This document shows positions 41,044-50,376 of a DNA stretch of 64,000 nucleotides, one piece after another (position 1 is the first letter of the stretch; every line of letters begins with the position of its first letter). Made by a program: the position numbers and the translations under genes. The stretch covers positions 1-64,000 of the forward strand of contig NZ_VFTZ01000015.1 of the NCBI RefSeq assembly GCF_006440775.1, in the 5' to 3' direction. Source of the DNA: Mesorhizobium sp. B2-7-2. GTDB lineage: Bacteria; Pseudomonadota; Alphaproteobacteria; Rhizobiales; Rhizobiaceae. The notes below the pieces were generated by a model. The model was given only the letters and a program-made list of their open reading frames with translations. It had not been told where the DNA came from and made no database searches.

Positions 41044-41937
41044 TCACGCAAACTTTGCGTGATCGGCAAGCACTTCGTCGATCACGTTGCGCTGCCTTTC
41101 CGCCTCCGCCTGGTTGGCGTCGTGGCCGGCGACGGTGATCAGCGCCTTCCACAGCGTCCAGCCGCGGCCGCGCGCCCAGGTGGCGTCGTCGACGTCGATG
41201 CGGGTGCGAAACGCCTCGCGGCTTTCGCCTTCGAAGAATGTCCAGGTTACAGCAAGATCGCAGGACGGGTCGCCGACGCCGGAGGTGCCGAAATCGATGA
41301 CGGCGCTCAAGCTGCCGTCCTCGACCAGAAGATTGCCCGAGGCGACATCGCCGTGAAACCAGACCGGCGAGCCATGCCAGGTGGCGGCAAGCGCTGCCTC
41401 CCACACGGCGGTTGCGGCTTGCGTGTCGATCCGACCTTCGAGCGCGGCGATGGCTTGCCTCGCCTCGCCGTCATAGACGTTCAGCGATCCACCGCGATGG
41501 AAATTGTGCTGGCCGGGTGCAGGCCCATCCGTCATGTCGATGCCTCGCAGCGCGACGAGGAAATCGGCGAGCGAGACTGCGAAGGCGTTGAGATCGTCGA
41601 TGCGCGCACTCCTGGCCGTCTCGCCGTCGATCCAGCGATAGACCGACCAACGCCAGGGATAGCCCTCGGCCGGCTCGCCCATGGCGAGAGGCATAGGAAT
41701 GGGCAGCGGCACATGAGGGGCGAGTTTCGGCAGCCAGCGATGCTCCTTCTCGACCTGCAGCGAATAGGAGGCCGCGCTCGGCAGCCTGACCGTCATTTCG
41801 TCGCCAAGATGGAAGGTGCGGTTGTCCCAGCCGCCGAAAGCGACCGGGCTGACCGGCAGATGCCGCCATTGCGGAAACTGCGCATCGACCAACCGGCGGA
41901 CGAGTTCGGTATCGATGGTTATCTTTGGATTATGCAA
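41044..41937 (-). CDS. Aminoglycoside phosphotransferase (APH) family kinase-like protein
   Basis: A 297-residue protein with an APH/choline-kinase fold. The Brenner motif HGDVASGNLL near residue 194 holds the catalytic Asp and Asn, and VIDFGTSG follows with the metal-binding Asp. Bacterial members phosphorylate small molecules such as antibiotics, sugars or amino alcohols. The absence of resistance-gene context argues for a metabolic substrate. It begins 28 bp after era and appears to be inserted between era and recO. Confidence 0.9.
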   Translation of the reverse strand: MHNPKITIDTELVRRLVDAQFPQWRHLPVSPVAFGGWDNRTFHLGDEMTVRLPSAASYSLQVEKEHRWLPKLAPHVPLPIPMPLAMGEPAEGYPWRWSVYRWIDGETARSARIDDLNAFAVSLADFLVALRGIDMTDGPAPGQHNFHRGGSLNVYDGEARQAIAALEGRIDTQAATAVWEAALAATWHGSPVWFHGDVASGNLLVEDGSLSAVIDFGTSGVGDPSCDLAVTWTFFEGESREAFRTRIDVDDATWARGRGWTLWKALITVAGHDANQAEAERQRNVIDEVLADHAKFA

Positions 41938-41965
41938 TGTCGCTGACCCGTTTGTCGGGCATTTA

Positions 41966-42886
41966 TCAATGGGGAAACTCCAGCCCCATCTCGCGGTAGC
42001 GCTCGGGGTCGTCGCCCCAATTCTCGCGCACCTTCACGAACAGGAAGAGGTGCACCTTCTGCTCCAGAATGGCAGCGATCTCCATCCGCGCGGCTTGTCC
42101 GATGGCGCGGATCGTCTCGCCCTTGTGGCCGAGCACAATCTTCTTCTGGCTGTCGCGCTCGACATAGATGACCTGCTCGATGCGGACCGAGCCGTCCTTC
42201 TTCTCTTCCCATTTCTCGGTCTCAATATGCGAGGAATAGGGAAGCTCCTGATGCAGCCTCAGATAAAGTTTTTCGCGCGTGATCTCGGCCGCGAGCTGGC
42301 GCATCGGCAGGTCGGAGATCTGGTCCTCCGGATAGTACCAGGGACCGGCGGGCAACGTCTCCGCGAGATAGTCGAGCAGGTCCTTGCAGCCGGAGCCGGT
42401 CAGCGCGGAGACCATGAAAGTGCGCTTGAAGGGCACGCGTTCGTTCGCGGTCGCGGCCAAGGCGAGAAGCGTCTCCGGCTTGACGCGGTCGACCTTGTTG
42501 AGAACCAGAAGCATCGGCTGCCTGACGTCCTTCAGCCGGTCGAGGATGGCATCGGCATCGCCCTTGATGCCGCGCTCGGCGTCGATCAGCAGCACTACGA
42601 TATCGGCATCCTTGGCGCCGCCCCAGGCGGTGGTCACCATCGCCGTGTCCAGCCGCCGCTTCGGCTTGAAGATGCCCGGCGTGTCGACGAAGACGATCTG
42701 CGCGTTGTCATGCGTGGCAATGCCGCGCACGATGGCGCGGGTGGTCTGCACCTTGTGGGTGACGATCGACACCTTGGCGCCGACCAGCTGGTTGACCAGC
42801 GTCGACTTGCCGGCGTTGGGCGCGCCGATCAGCGCTACGAAACCGGAGCGCGTCGCGGGGGCTTGAGTGGTTTCCGTTTCTGTCAT
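41966..42886 (-). CDS. era: GTPase Era
   Basis: A 306-residue GTPase from the ATG at 42886, which overlaps the rnc stop as ATGA. G1 is GAPNAGKST (21-29), G3 DTPG near residue 70, and G4 NKVD near 134. The C-terminal KH domain binds the 3' end of 16S rRNA. Era matures the small ribosomal subunit. The rnc-era overlap is a conserved arrangement that couples rRNA processing with subunit assembly. Confidence 0.96.
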   Translation of the reverse strand: MTETETTQAPATRSGFVALIGAPNAGKSTLVNQLVGAKVSIVTHKVQTTRAIVRGIATHDNAQIVFVDTPGIFKPKRRLDTAMVTTAWGGAKDADIVVLLIDAERGIKGDADAILDRLKDVRQPMLLVLNKVDRVKPETLLALAATANERVPFKRTFMVSALTGSGCKDLLDYLAETLPAGPWYYPEDQISDLPMRQLAAEITREKLYLRLHQELPYSSHIETEKWEEKKDGSVRIEQVIYVERDSQKKIVLGHKGETIRAIGQAARMEIAAILEQKVHLFLFVKVRENWGDDPERYREMGLEFPH

Positions 42887-43599
42887 GCCGCGCTCCATAC
42901 GCCTTCGCGCAGCAAAAGAGTAGCCGCCGCGGCCTGCTCGGCCTCGCGCTTGGAGCGGCCGCTGCCGACGGCGGGCGCGAAAGAGCCGACTTTTACGCTG
43001 ACCGTGAACACCGGGTCGTGGTCCGGTCCGTCACGGCCGTCGATATGGTAGGCCGGCACGGCGCCGGCGGCCGCCTGATGCGCCCATTCCTGCAATTCGG
43101 TCTTGGCGTCGCGCCGCGCAGCGCCCATCGCCTGCGAGCGCGGCTGCCAGTAGCGGTGGATGAACGCGCGCGCCGCATCCATTCCCCCGTCGAGATAGAG
43201 CACGGCGATCAGCGATTCCAGCGCATCGGCGCGCAGATTGGTGCGCTTGCGTCCCTCGAGATTGCGGACATCGGAACCGGCGCGCACCAGTTCCGGCAGG
43301 CCGATCTGTTCGGAGATTTCCGACAGCGCCTCGGCATTGACCAGCGCGTTGAGGCGCAGCGAAAGCTCGCCTTCGGCGGCATCGGGAAAGGAGGCGAGCA
43401 GCATGTCGGCCACGACGAGGCCGAGGACGCGGTCACCCAGGAATTCGAAACGCTCGTAGTCGACGCCGGCATGGGTCGAACGGGCGCTGGCATGGGTCAG
43501 CGCCCGCTGCAGGCGCTGGCGGTCGGCGAAGACATGGCCGGTGCGCTCGACAAGCGCTTCGGCAAGGGCATCGGCGGTCAAACGCTTGCTGGCCGCCAT
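42883..43599 (-). CDS. rnc: Ribonuclease III
   Basis: A 238-residue double-strand-specific endoribonuclease. The RNase III signature (ERFEFLGDRVLGL) is at residues 49-61, and the second acidic cluster follows near ALESLIAVLYLDGG. A C-terminal dsRNA-binding domain (about 163-233, ending SKREAEQAAAATLL) is present. It processes rRNA precursors. It starts 4 bp after lepB and overlaps era. Confidence 0.96.
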   Translation of the reverse strand: MAASKRLTADALAEALVERTGHVFADRQRLQRALTHASARSTHAGVDYERFEFLGDRVLGLVVADMLLASFPDAAEGELSLRLNALVNAEALSEISEQIGLPELVRAGSDVRNLEGRKRTNLRADALESLIAVLYLDGGMDAARAFIHRYWQPRSQAMGAARRDAKTELQEWAHQAAAGAVPAYHIDGRDGPDHDPVFTVSVKVGSFAPAVGSGRSKREAEQAAAATLLLREGVWSAA

Positions 43600-43603
43600 C
43601 GCT

Positions 43604-44353
43604 CTAGTGGACGAAATGGAACAGGCGCCCGGCGCGCATCAACGACGGCCACTTCCAGATCTCGAGCGGGCTCGCCTTGCCGGCGATCGAGAAGAAGATG
43701 AGGTTGGCGCGGCCGACAAGGTTCTCGGCCGGCACATAGCCGACGGCGAAGCGGCTGTCGGAGGAATTGTCGCGATTGTCGCCCATCATGAAATAGTGCC
43801 CGGGCGGCACGACGAATTCGCGCGTGTTGTCGCCGATCGAATCGGAATTGATGTCGAGCGTGTCGTAGCTGACGCCGTTCGGCAACGTTTCGCGGTAGAC
43901 ATCGATCGGCCGGTTCTCCTCGGTGACGTCGGGATTGTCGATCTGGCCGGTCTTCACGCGCGGCACGCCGACGTCATTGATGAAAAGCTGGCCGTCCTTC
44001 ACCTGGATCTTGTCGCCGGGCAGGCCGACGACGCGCTTGATATAGTCGACCGACGGATCCGGCGGGAACTTGAACACCACCACGTCGCCGCGCTTGGGCT
44101 CGGAACCCCAAATGCGGCCCGAGAAGAGATCGGGACCGAAGGGCAACGAGTAACGCGAATAGCCATAGGCCCATTTCGTGACGAAGAGATAATCGCCTTC
44201 CAGCAGCGTCGGCCGCATCGAGCCGGAGGGAATGGAGAAAGGCTGGAAGAGCAGCGTGCGGATGACGAGCGCGAGCAGCAGAGCCTGGATGATGACGGAA
44301 AAGGTCTCACCAAGCCCGCCGGATTTCTTCTGCGATTTTTCAGCCACGCTCAT
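43604..44353 (-). CDS. lepB: Signal peptidase I
   Basis: A 249-residue membrane peptidase with one N-terminal helix (about 18-38). The catalytic Ser is S45 in PSGSMRPTL and the general base is K106 in DYIKRVVG. GDNRDNSSDSR near residue 197 is the conserved box E. It removes signal peptides at the outer face of the inner membrane, so it serves the many exported proteins in this window. It lies in the acpS-lepB-rnc-era run. Confidence 0.96.
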   Translation of the reverse strand: MSVAEKSQKKSGGLGETFSVIIQALLLALVIRTLLFQPFSIPSGSMRPTLLEGDYLFVTKWAYGYSRYSLPFGPDLFSGRIWGSEPKRGDVVVFKFPPDPSVDYIKRVVGLPGDKIQVKDGQLFINDVGVPRVKTGQIDNPDVTEENRPIDVYRETLPNGVSYDTLDINSDSIGDNTREFVVPPGHYFMMGDNRDNSSDSRFAVGYVPAENLVGRANLIFFSIAGKASPLEIWKWPSLMRAGRLFHFVH

Positions 44354-44432
44354 GTCGTCCTCGATTGTGCGATGTTGGTATAGAGTCTCGGCGGGCGCTG
44401 GGCAACGTCATGCCGCTCGTGGTCAGATGGAA

Positions 44433-44846
44433 TCAATGTGGCGCTTGTTCGGCGGGCACCGCCTCGATGATCACAAAGGCTTGAGCAAGCGGGAAATCGT
44501 CGGTGATGGTGAGATGAATGAGGGCGCGGTGGCCTTTCGGCAGGATTTTCTCCAGCCTGGCCGCGGCGCCGCCGGTCAGAGCCATGGTCGGCGCGCCGCT
44601 CGGCAGGTTGACCACGCCCATGTCGCGCCAGAACACGCCCTCGGCCATGCCGGTACCCAACGCCTTGGCGCAGGCCTCCTTGGCGGCGAAGCGCTTGGCA
44701 TAGGAAGCCGCGCGGGCGGCACGATTTTCCGACTTGGCCTGCTCGACCTCGGTATAGATGCGCTGGACGAAGCGCTGGCCGTGCCGCTCCAGCGATTTCT
44801 CGATACGTCTGATGTCGATCAGGTCGCTGCCGATGCCGATGATCAT
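44433..44846 (-). CDS. acpS: Holo-[acyl-carrier-protein] synthase
   Basis: A 137-residue phosphopantetheinyl transferase. D8 in GIGSDLIDI and E57 in FAAKEACAKALGTG bind Mg and CoA. It transfers 4'-phosphopantetheine from CoA to apo-ACP. Its ATG overlaps the DUF2062 stop (ATGA), and lepB follows after 79 bp. Confidence 0.95.
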   Translation of the reverse strand: MIIGIGSDLIDIRRIEKSLERHGQRFVQRIYTEVEQAKSENRAARAASYAKRFAAKEACAKALGTGMAEGVFWRDMGVVNLPSGAPTMALTGGAAARLEKILPKGHRALIHLTITDDFPLAQAFVIIEAVPAEQAPH

Positions 44847-45430
44847 TCCGCCGGCACTTCCCGTCCGCCCTGCCGCGATTTCTTCTCGGCACGCTCGGCC
44901 ATGCGCTTCCGGCGCTGCTCGCGAAACACCGTCATGCCCCAGCGCGTGATGGCGTAGAACACGAGCCCGAAGACCAGGCCGAGCGGCACCGCGCCGATCA
45001 GCATCGGCTCCAGAATGGGGTGCCAGAGCTTGGCGAAGGAAAGCTTATGCATCATTTCGCCCAGATGCTCGGGCGGGCCGTGCTTCGGCAGATGCTCATG
45101 CAGCAGCAGCTTGCCGGTCTCCCAGGACGCGCCCCACAAAAGCGGGAAGGTCAGCGGATTGCCGAAGAACACCGCGCCGAGTGCTGCCGCGACCAGATTG
45201 CCGGCGATAATCCAGCACAGCACGGCGGCGACGATGAAGTGGAAGCCAAGCGGGAAGAAGGAGGCGAAAACGCCCGCGGCGACGCCGGCGGCGACGGAAT
45301 GCGGCGTCGCCTTCAGCCGCAGGATGCGTTTGGAGAAATACTGCACGGAACGCGAGAACGAGCGGCGCGGCCAAAGATAAGTACGCACCTGTTCCAGGAA
45401 GCCATCAGGCTCTCGGCGTCGAAAAAGCAC
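44843..45430 (-). CDS. DUF2062 membrane protein
   Basis: A 195-residue protein from the GTG at 45430, preferred because it begins with the conserved LFRRREPDGFLEQVRTYLWPRRSFSRS and has GGAACAGA upstream; the ATG at 45472 adds an unlikely tail. Helices near residues 45-70, 72-95 and 140-165, with SVAAGVAAGVFASFFPLGFH, match DUF2062. The family is unknown in function and regularly sits by acpS-lepB in Rhizobiales. Confidence 0.9.
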   Translation of the reverse strand: MLFRRREPDGFLEQVRTYLWPRRSFSRSVQYFSKRILRLKATPHSVAAGVAAGVFASFFPLGFHFIVAAVLCWIIAGNLVAAALGAVFFGNPLTFPLLWGASWETGKLLLHEHLPKHGPPEHLGEMMHKLSFAKLWHPILEPMLIGAVPLGLVFGLVFYAITRWGMTVFREQRRKRMAERAEKKSRQGGREVPAE

Positions 45431-45641
45431 TCTGTTCCAGTTCCCGGTCCAATACGCGCTGCCCCTGCCCACCGGGTCGCGCCAACATATCTTGCGCTTC
45501 GATGGCGCAGAAAGGCAACAAGCTTTGATATAGCGACGACCGGGCCGCGCAACAACGAACGCCGCCGCGATGGTCTGCCGCAGGCTGTAACAACAGCGTC
45601 ATTCTGGCGAAACTGAGGAAAACAACCGGGATGCGGAGCCG

Positions 45642-46172
45642 ATGATCACCATTCGACCGGCGCGGGCCGAGGACGCCGGGGCGCTGCCGCGGATCGAACA
45701 GTCCGCCGGACAGGCGTTCCGCGCCATTGCGGAACTGGCGTGGCTCGCTGACGGCGACAATATCAGCGTCGAGCGGCACCGCGCGCTGATCGCCGCCGGC
45801 GCATGCTGGGTTGCCGCAGACGAGAAGGACCGACCGGTCGGCTTCCTGAGCGCCGGGATCGCGGGCGATGCGCTGCATATCTGGGAGTTGGACGTGCGCC
45901 TCGACCGGCAGGGCCAAGGCATCGGCCGCGCGCTGCTCGAACGGGCGGTCGCGGATGCCGGGCGGCGCGGACTGGCGGCGGTGACGCTGACCACGTTTCG
46001 CGCCGTCGCCTGGAACGCGCCCTTCTATCGCAAGGCCGGATTTCGCATCCTGGAAGACGTCGAGATCGACGAACGGCTGGCAAGCCTGCTCGACGACGAG
46101 GCCAGGCACGGCATGCCTTCGGACCAGCGCTGCGCCATGCGGCTCGATCTCAGCCGAGCCGATACTCGCTGA
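45642..46172 (+). CDS. GNAT family N-acetyltransferase
   Basis: A 176-residue acetyltransferase. The acetyl-CoA loop is RQGQGIGRAL near residue 90, and NAPFYRKAGF near 123 is the usual late motif. The substrate is unknown. It is on the opposite strand to the housekeeping run around it and overlaps the VOC gene tail by 23 bp. Confidence 0.9.
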   Translation: MITIRPARAEDAGALPRIEQSAGQAFRAIAELAWLADGDNISVERHRALIAAGACWVAADEKDRPVGFLSAGIAGDALHIWELDVRLDRQGQGIGRALLERAVADAGRRGLAAVTLTTFRAVAWNAPFYRKAGFRILEDVEIDERLASLLDDEARHGMPSDQRCAMRLDLSRADTR

Positions 46173-46533
46173 CCTCGACCAGATTGCCGTCCGGGTCGCG
46201 GAAATAGACCGACATCATCTTGCCGCGCGCGCCGGTGCGTTCGACCGGACCGACTTCGATCGCCACGCCATTGGCCTCGAGGCTGGCCTGGACCTCAGCA
46301 AGCGGCACGGCCGACACGAGGCAGAAATCGCCGGAACCCGGCGTCGGCGCCTTCGCCTTCGGCTCGAAGGTGCGACCGACTTCGTGCAGGTTGATCTTCT
46401 GCGAGCCGAACAGAAGCGCGGTCGGCCGGTTCGCTTCGTCGAGCCGCCGCATGCCAAGCACCCGCCGGTAGAAGTCGCAGGTCGCTTCCAGCGAGCGGAC
46501 CGTCAGCACGAAATGGTCGATCCCGGCGATCAT
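46150..46533 (-). CDS. VOC family protein (glyoxalase/bleomycin-resistance fold)
   Basis: A 127-residue VOC protein from the ATG at 46533. It begins MIAGIDHFVLTVRSLEATCDFYRRVLGM (candidate metal His at 7), has INLHEVGRTFEPKA in the middle, and ends SVYFRDPDGNLVEVSEY with a candidate Glu ligand. The pattern is close to the virulence-associated YraH/glyoxalase-like group. The function is not resolved. It overlaps the convergent GNAT gene. Confidence 0.88.
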   Translation of the reverse strand: MIAGIDHFVLTVRSLEATCDFYRRVLGMRRLDEANRPTALLFGSQKINLHEVGRTFEPKAKAPTPGSGDFCLVSAVPLAEVQASLEANGVAIEVGPVERTGARGKMMSVYFRDPDGNLVEVSEYRLG

Positions 46534-46608
46534 TGTCGCCTCGGCGCACGTCTTCGGCAAAGAGGTTCAAACGACGCGCTGAAGTATCTGTTTTCATACA
46601 TCGCGATG

Positions 46609-47187
46609 TCAGATGTTGCGGCTTCCCGGCTTAACGGCTGGAATCGCGGCAAGTTCCGGCGGCAGGCGGTCGGCGGGATAGGCCGGCACTTCATATTCGG
46701 CAAGCGCGATCAGCGGCACGCCGACATCGGTCTTGCCGGCCGAGCGATCGATGATGCAGGCGGCCGCCACGACCTCGGCGCCAAGCTCGCGCAGGCAGTC
46801 GATGGTCTCGCGGATCGACAGGCCGGTGGTGACGATGTCCTCGACGATGACCACTCGCGCGCCTTCGGCGATCTCGAAGCGGCGCAACCTGAATTCGCCC
46901 CCTTCCCGCTCGACCCAGATCGCCGGGACGCCGAGATGGCGCGAGGTCTCATAGGCCGGGATCAGGCCGCCGATGGCCGGGCCGACGACGTAGTCGATCC
47001 CGCCCGGCACCGCCTTGCGGATCTTCTCGGCGAGCGCCTTGCAGAGACGCTCGGTCTTGTCGGCATGCATGAAGACCCGCGCCTTCTGCAGGAAGACCGG
47101 GCTGCGCAGGCCGGACGTCAAGATGAAATGACCTTCGAGGACGGCGCCGGCCTCGCGGAAAATGCCCAGCACTTCGTCGGTGTTCAT
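46609..47187 (-). CDS. pyrE: Orotate phosphoribosyltransferase
   Basis: A 192-residue enzyme adding ribose-5-phosphate from PRPP to orotate to make OMP. The PRPP-binding motif is VVIVEDIVTTG near residue 112, and FILTSGLRSPVFLQKAR near the start is characteristic. AAGGGGGA precedes the ATG. It follows rsh; the 127-bp gap holds a heptamer array. Confidence 0.95.
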   Translation of the reverse strand: MNTDEVLGIFREAGAVLEGHFILTSGLRSPVFLQKARVFMHADKTERLCKALAEKIRKAVPGGIDYVVGPAIGGLIPAYETSRHLGVPAIWVEREGGEFRLRRFEIAEGARVVIVEDIVTTGLSIRETIDCLRELGAEVVAAACIIDRSAGKTDVGVPLIALAEYEVPAYPADRLPPELAAIPAVKPGSRNI

Positions 47188-47205
47188 TGTTCGGTCCCCC
47201 TTGGC

Positions 47206-47317
47206 GAATGGTGAATGGTGAATGGTAGTGAGAGCACCTTCTATTCACTATTCACTATTCACTATTCACTATTCACTATTCACTATTCACTATTCACTAT
47301 TCACTATTCACTATTCA
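47206..47317. repeat. Heptamer arrays at the rsh 3' end
   Basis: The left part has three GAATGGT units (47206-47226). The right part has eleven exact CTATTCA units (47241-47317). The final unit includes the TGA stop codon of rsh on the minus strand. The two parts are imperfect reverse complements. The pyrE ribosome binding site begins just beyond the left part. Confidence 0.9.
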
Positions 47318-49546
47318 TCCATTCACACGCCGCGCATCGCTGACGCTCGAATTGTCCTTGAGCTGCGACAGCAGCCGATTGAGATGCTTCAGGTCCCAGA
47401 CCTCGAGATCGATCAGCATCTCGGTGAAATCGGGTGCGGTGCGTATCATCGACAGCGTGTGGATGTTGGCGTCGTTGGATGCGACGACCTGGGCGATGTC
47501 GGCCAACGAACCCGGCGCATTGATGGCGGTGACCGAGATGCGCGCCGGAAAACGTTCCTTGGTGCGCTCGTCGATGTCCCAGCGCACGTCGATCCAACGC
47601 TCGGGCTGGTCGTCGAAGGCCTGCAAAGCCGGCGACTGGATCGGATAGATGGTGATGCCGGTGCCGGGCTGGATGATGCCGACGATGCGATCGCCGGGCA
47701 CGGCACCCTCGGGCGCGAAACGCACCGGCAGGTCGCCGCGCACGCCGCGGATCGGCACCGCGCCGTCGCGCTGCTGGTCCTTGTCCTTCTTCGCGGCGCG
47801 GGTGCCCGGCATCTGGAACAGCATGCCGGCGGCGTTGCGGATCTTCGACCAGCCCTCCTCGCGCTGCTTGGGCGCCGCGACGGTGACACGCTCATCCTTG
47901 TAGTCAGGGAAGACCGCTTTCATGACGTCGGTGGAGCTTAGCTCGCCGCGGCCGACCGAGGCCAGCACGTCCTCGATATCCTTGCGCGCCAGCCGGTGCA
48001 GCACCGGCTTCAGGCTCTCCTTGGTGAATGTCTTGCCGGCGCGCTCGAAGGCTCGTTCCAGGATGCGGGCGCCGAGGCCGGAATATTGCTTGCGGATCGC
48101 GTTCTTGGTGGCGCGGCGGATGGCGGCGCGCGCCTTGCCGGTGACCACGACCGATTCCCAGGCGGCGGGGGGCACCTGCGCCTTGGAGCGGATGATCTCG
48201 ACCTCGTCGCCATTCTTCAATTCCGTCATCAGCGGCATGATGCGGCCGTTGACCTTGGCGCCGACGCAGGTGTCGCCGACATCGGTGTGGACGGCATAGG
48301 CGAAATCGATCGGGGTGGCACCGCGCGGCAGCGCGATCAGCATGCCCTTGGGCGTGAAGCAGAACACCTGGTCCTGGAACAGCTCCAGCTTGGTGTTCTC
48401 GAGGAAATCCTCCGGATTGTCGCCTTCGGCCAGTTGCTCGATAGTGCGCCGCAGCCAGGCATAGGCGTTGGTCTCCCTGGAGATCGCATGGCCCGCGCCG
48501 TTCATCTTGCCGCCGGTATCCTTGTAGATCGAATGCGCGGCGACGCCATATTCGGCTATCTTGTTCATCTCCCTGGTGCGGATCTGCAATTCGACGCGCT
48601 GGCGCGACGGGCCGACGATGGTGGTGTGGATGGAACGGTAGTCGTTCTGCTTGGGCGTTGAGATGTAATCCTTGAACCGGCCAGGCACCATCGACCAGGT
48701 GGTGTGGATAGCGCCAAGCGCGCGATAGCAGTCGTCGACCGAATCGACCACGACGCGGAAACCGAAGATGTCGGAGAGCTGCTCGAAGGAGAGCGCCTTG
48801 GCCTCCATCTTGCGGAACACCGACCACGGTTTCTTCTGCCGGCTCTTCACGCTCGCCTTGATGTCGTGTTTTTCGAACAGGCCAGACAGCGCCGTCTCGA
48901 TCTCCTGCAGGACGCCCCTGTTGCGCTCGAAAATCTCGGCAAGCCTCGCAGTAACAGCGCGGTAAGCCTCCGGATTTATGTAGCGGAAGGCTATTTCCTC
49001 CAACTCCTCGCGCATGCCCTGCATGCCCATGCGCCCGGCCAGCGGCGCATAGATCTCCATCGTCTCCTCGGCGATGCGCAGGCGCTTGGCTTCCGGCATA
49101 TGGTCGAGGGTGCGCATGTTGTGCAGGCGGTCGGCGAGCTTGACGAGCAGAACGCGGACGTCCTCGGAGATCGCGAGCAGGAGCTTGCGCAGGTTCTCCG
49201 CCTGCTCGGCCTTTTTCGAGACCAGATCGAGCTTCTTCAGCTTGGTGAGGCCCTCGACCAGCTTGCCCATCTCGGGGCCGAAGAGCTCGTCGATCTCGGC
49301 GCGGGTCGCGGTCGTATCCTCGATCGTGTCATGCAGCAGGGCAACGGCGATGGTCGCCTCGTCCATATGCATATCGGTGAGGATGGCCGCGACTTCGAGG
49401 GGATGCGAGAAATAGGGATCGCCCGAGGCGCGCTTCTGGTGGCCATGCTTCTGCATGGCATAGACGTAGGCCTTGTTGAGCAGCGCCTCGTTGACGTCAG
49501 GCTTGTAGCGCTGGACGCGCTCGACAAGCTCATACTGACGCATCAT
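47315..49546 (-). CDS. rsh: Bifunctional (p)ppGpp synthetase/hydrolase
   Basis: A 743-residue RelA/SpoT homologue, the single long enzyme typical of alphaproteobacteria. The HD hydrolase site has H48, H72 and D73 (LLHDTIEDT). The synthetase domain (about 220-350) contains FGFRVVVDSVDDCYRALG and NDYRSIHTT. A TGS domain (about 390-450) and a C-terminal ACT domain follow. It sets alarmone level in starvation and symbiosis-related stress. Its stop codon lies inside a heptamer array. Confidence 0.95.
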   Translation of the reverse strand: MMRQYELVERVQRYKPDVNEALLNKAYVYAMQKHGHQKRASGDPYFSHPLEVAAILTDMHMDEATIAVALLHDTIEDTTATRAEIDELFGPEMGKLVEGLTKLKKLDLVSKKAEQAENLRKLLLAISEDVRVLLVKLADRLHNMRTLDHMPEAKRLRIAEETMEIYAPLAGRMGMQGMREELEEIAFRYINPEAYRAVTARLAEIFERNRGVLQEIETALSGLFEKHDIKASVKSRQKKPWSVFRKMEAKALSFEQLSDIFGFRVVVDSVDDCYRALGAIHTTWSMVPGRFKDYISTPKQNDYRSIHTTIVGPSRQRVELQIRTREMNKIAEYGVAAHSIYKDTGGKMNGAGHAISRETNAYAWLRRTIEQLAEGDNPEDFLENTKLELFQDQVFCFTPKGMLIALPRGATPIDFAYAVHTDVGDTCVGAKVNGRIMPLMTELKNGDEVEIIRSKAQVPPAAWESVVVTGKARAAIRRATKNAIRKQYSGLGARILERAFERAGKTFTKESLKPVLHRLARKDIEDVLASVGRGELSSTDVMKAVFPDYKDERVTVAAPKQREEGWSKIRNAAGMLFQMPGTRAAKKDKDQQRDGAVPIRGVRGDLPVRFAPEGAVPGDRIVGIIQPGTGITIYPIQSPALQAFDDQPERWIDVRWDIDERTKERFPARISVTAINAPGSLADIAQVVASNDANIHTLSMIRTAPDFTEMLIDLEVWDLKHLNRLLSQLKDNSSVSDARRVNG

Positions 49547-49670
49547 GGGCGGGATCTCGCGGTGCTGAAATGATTGATGCGCCGCACCGACGTGCGACGC
49601 ATCTCATAGATAGCCACGAAACCTAGGATACGGAAGTCCCGGATGGTTGATCCAACCCGGACAAAAGCAC

Positions 49671-50072
49671 TTAGTAGTCGTCGCTCTTTTCCGGCGGCAC
49701 CAGACCTTCGATGCCGGCGAGCAGGTCTTCCTCGCTCATGCGGTCGAAAGTGACGTTCTCCTCGGCGTCGTCGGCGTCGGCGGCAACGGCGGTCGCACCG
49801 GTCTGGTCGGCGATCGCCTCGCCCTCGGCTTCCGGCTCGTCGACCTCGACATGCTTCTGCAGCGAGTGGATCAGGTCTTCCTTGAGGTCGTCGGGAGACA
49901 ACGTCTCGTCGGCGATCTCGCGCAGCGCGATGACCGGGTTCTTGTCATTGTCGCGCGGAACGGTGATCTGCGCGCCCTGGCTGATCTGGCGGGCGCGATG
50001 GCCGGCGAGCAGCACGAGTTCAAAACGGTTGTCGACCTTGTCGATGCAATCTTCAACGGTTACGCGGGCCAT
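49671..50072 (-). CDS. rpoZ: DNA-directed RNA polymerase omega subunit
   Basis: A 133-residue omega subunit. The conserved core MARVTVEDCIDKVDNRFELV and the VLLAGHRARQI segment cover about residues 1-60; the C-terminal half is an acidic tail usual in alphaproteobacteria. It helps assemble RNA polymerase and is a ppGpp contact in some bacteria. It lies directly upstream of rsh, a common pairing. Confidence 0.95.
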   Translation of the reverse strand: MARVTVEDCIDKVDNRFELVLLAGHRARQISQGAQITVPRDNDKNPVIALREIADETLSPDDLKEDLIHSLQKHVEVDEPEAEGEAIADQTGATAVAADADDAEENVTFDRMSEEDLLAGIEGLVPPEKSDDY

Positions 50073-50376
50073 GGACTGCCCCTTTCATGCGATGGATTTG
50101 ATGGAAAGCTGGCGCGCTCCATAACGCGGGCGCGGCCGAAATACAAGCTTTATGGCGCCAGCGTCAGCTTGGCGGGCCGTTGCCCGGCTCATCATCGCGC
50201 CACGCCGTGAAGCTACCCACATAGTGGCGATCACAATTGCTTGCAACACAGGGCCATGCCCTTGGATATCCATAAATTGCGCGTTATCTCGGAGGTGACG
50301 GTACAAAGGTCCATTTGCCGGACCTATTCGTCAAACGCTTTTAGACGACAAAAATTTTCGAAAGGAATGTTTTTCA
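50073..50376. other. Divergent rpoZ / NYN promoter region
   Basis: This 304-bp region lies between two divergent genes. GAAAGGAATG just before the NYN gene start is a clear ribosome binding site. No promoter boxes, terminator or short gene could be identified with confidence. Confidence 0.45.

Noticed and set aside
47206..47317. Possible CRISPR-like array
   Set aside because: Units are 7 bp with no spacers and no cas genes are present; these are simple tandem repeats. The same applies to the 53-bp array at 6074.
49600..49670. Hairpin after rpoZ (GTCCGGGTTGG region)
   Set aside because: The stem is imperfect and no T-run follows, so a terminator cannot be supported.
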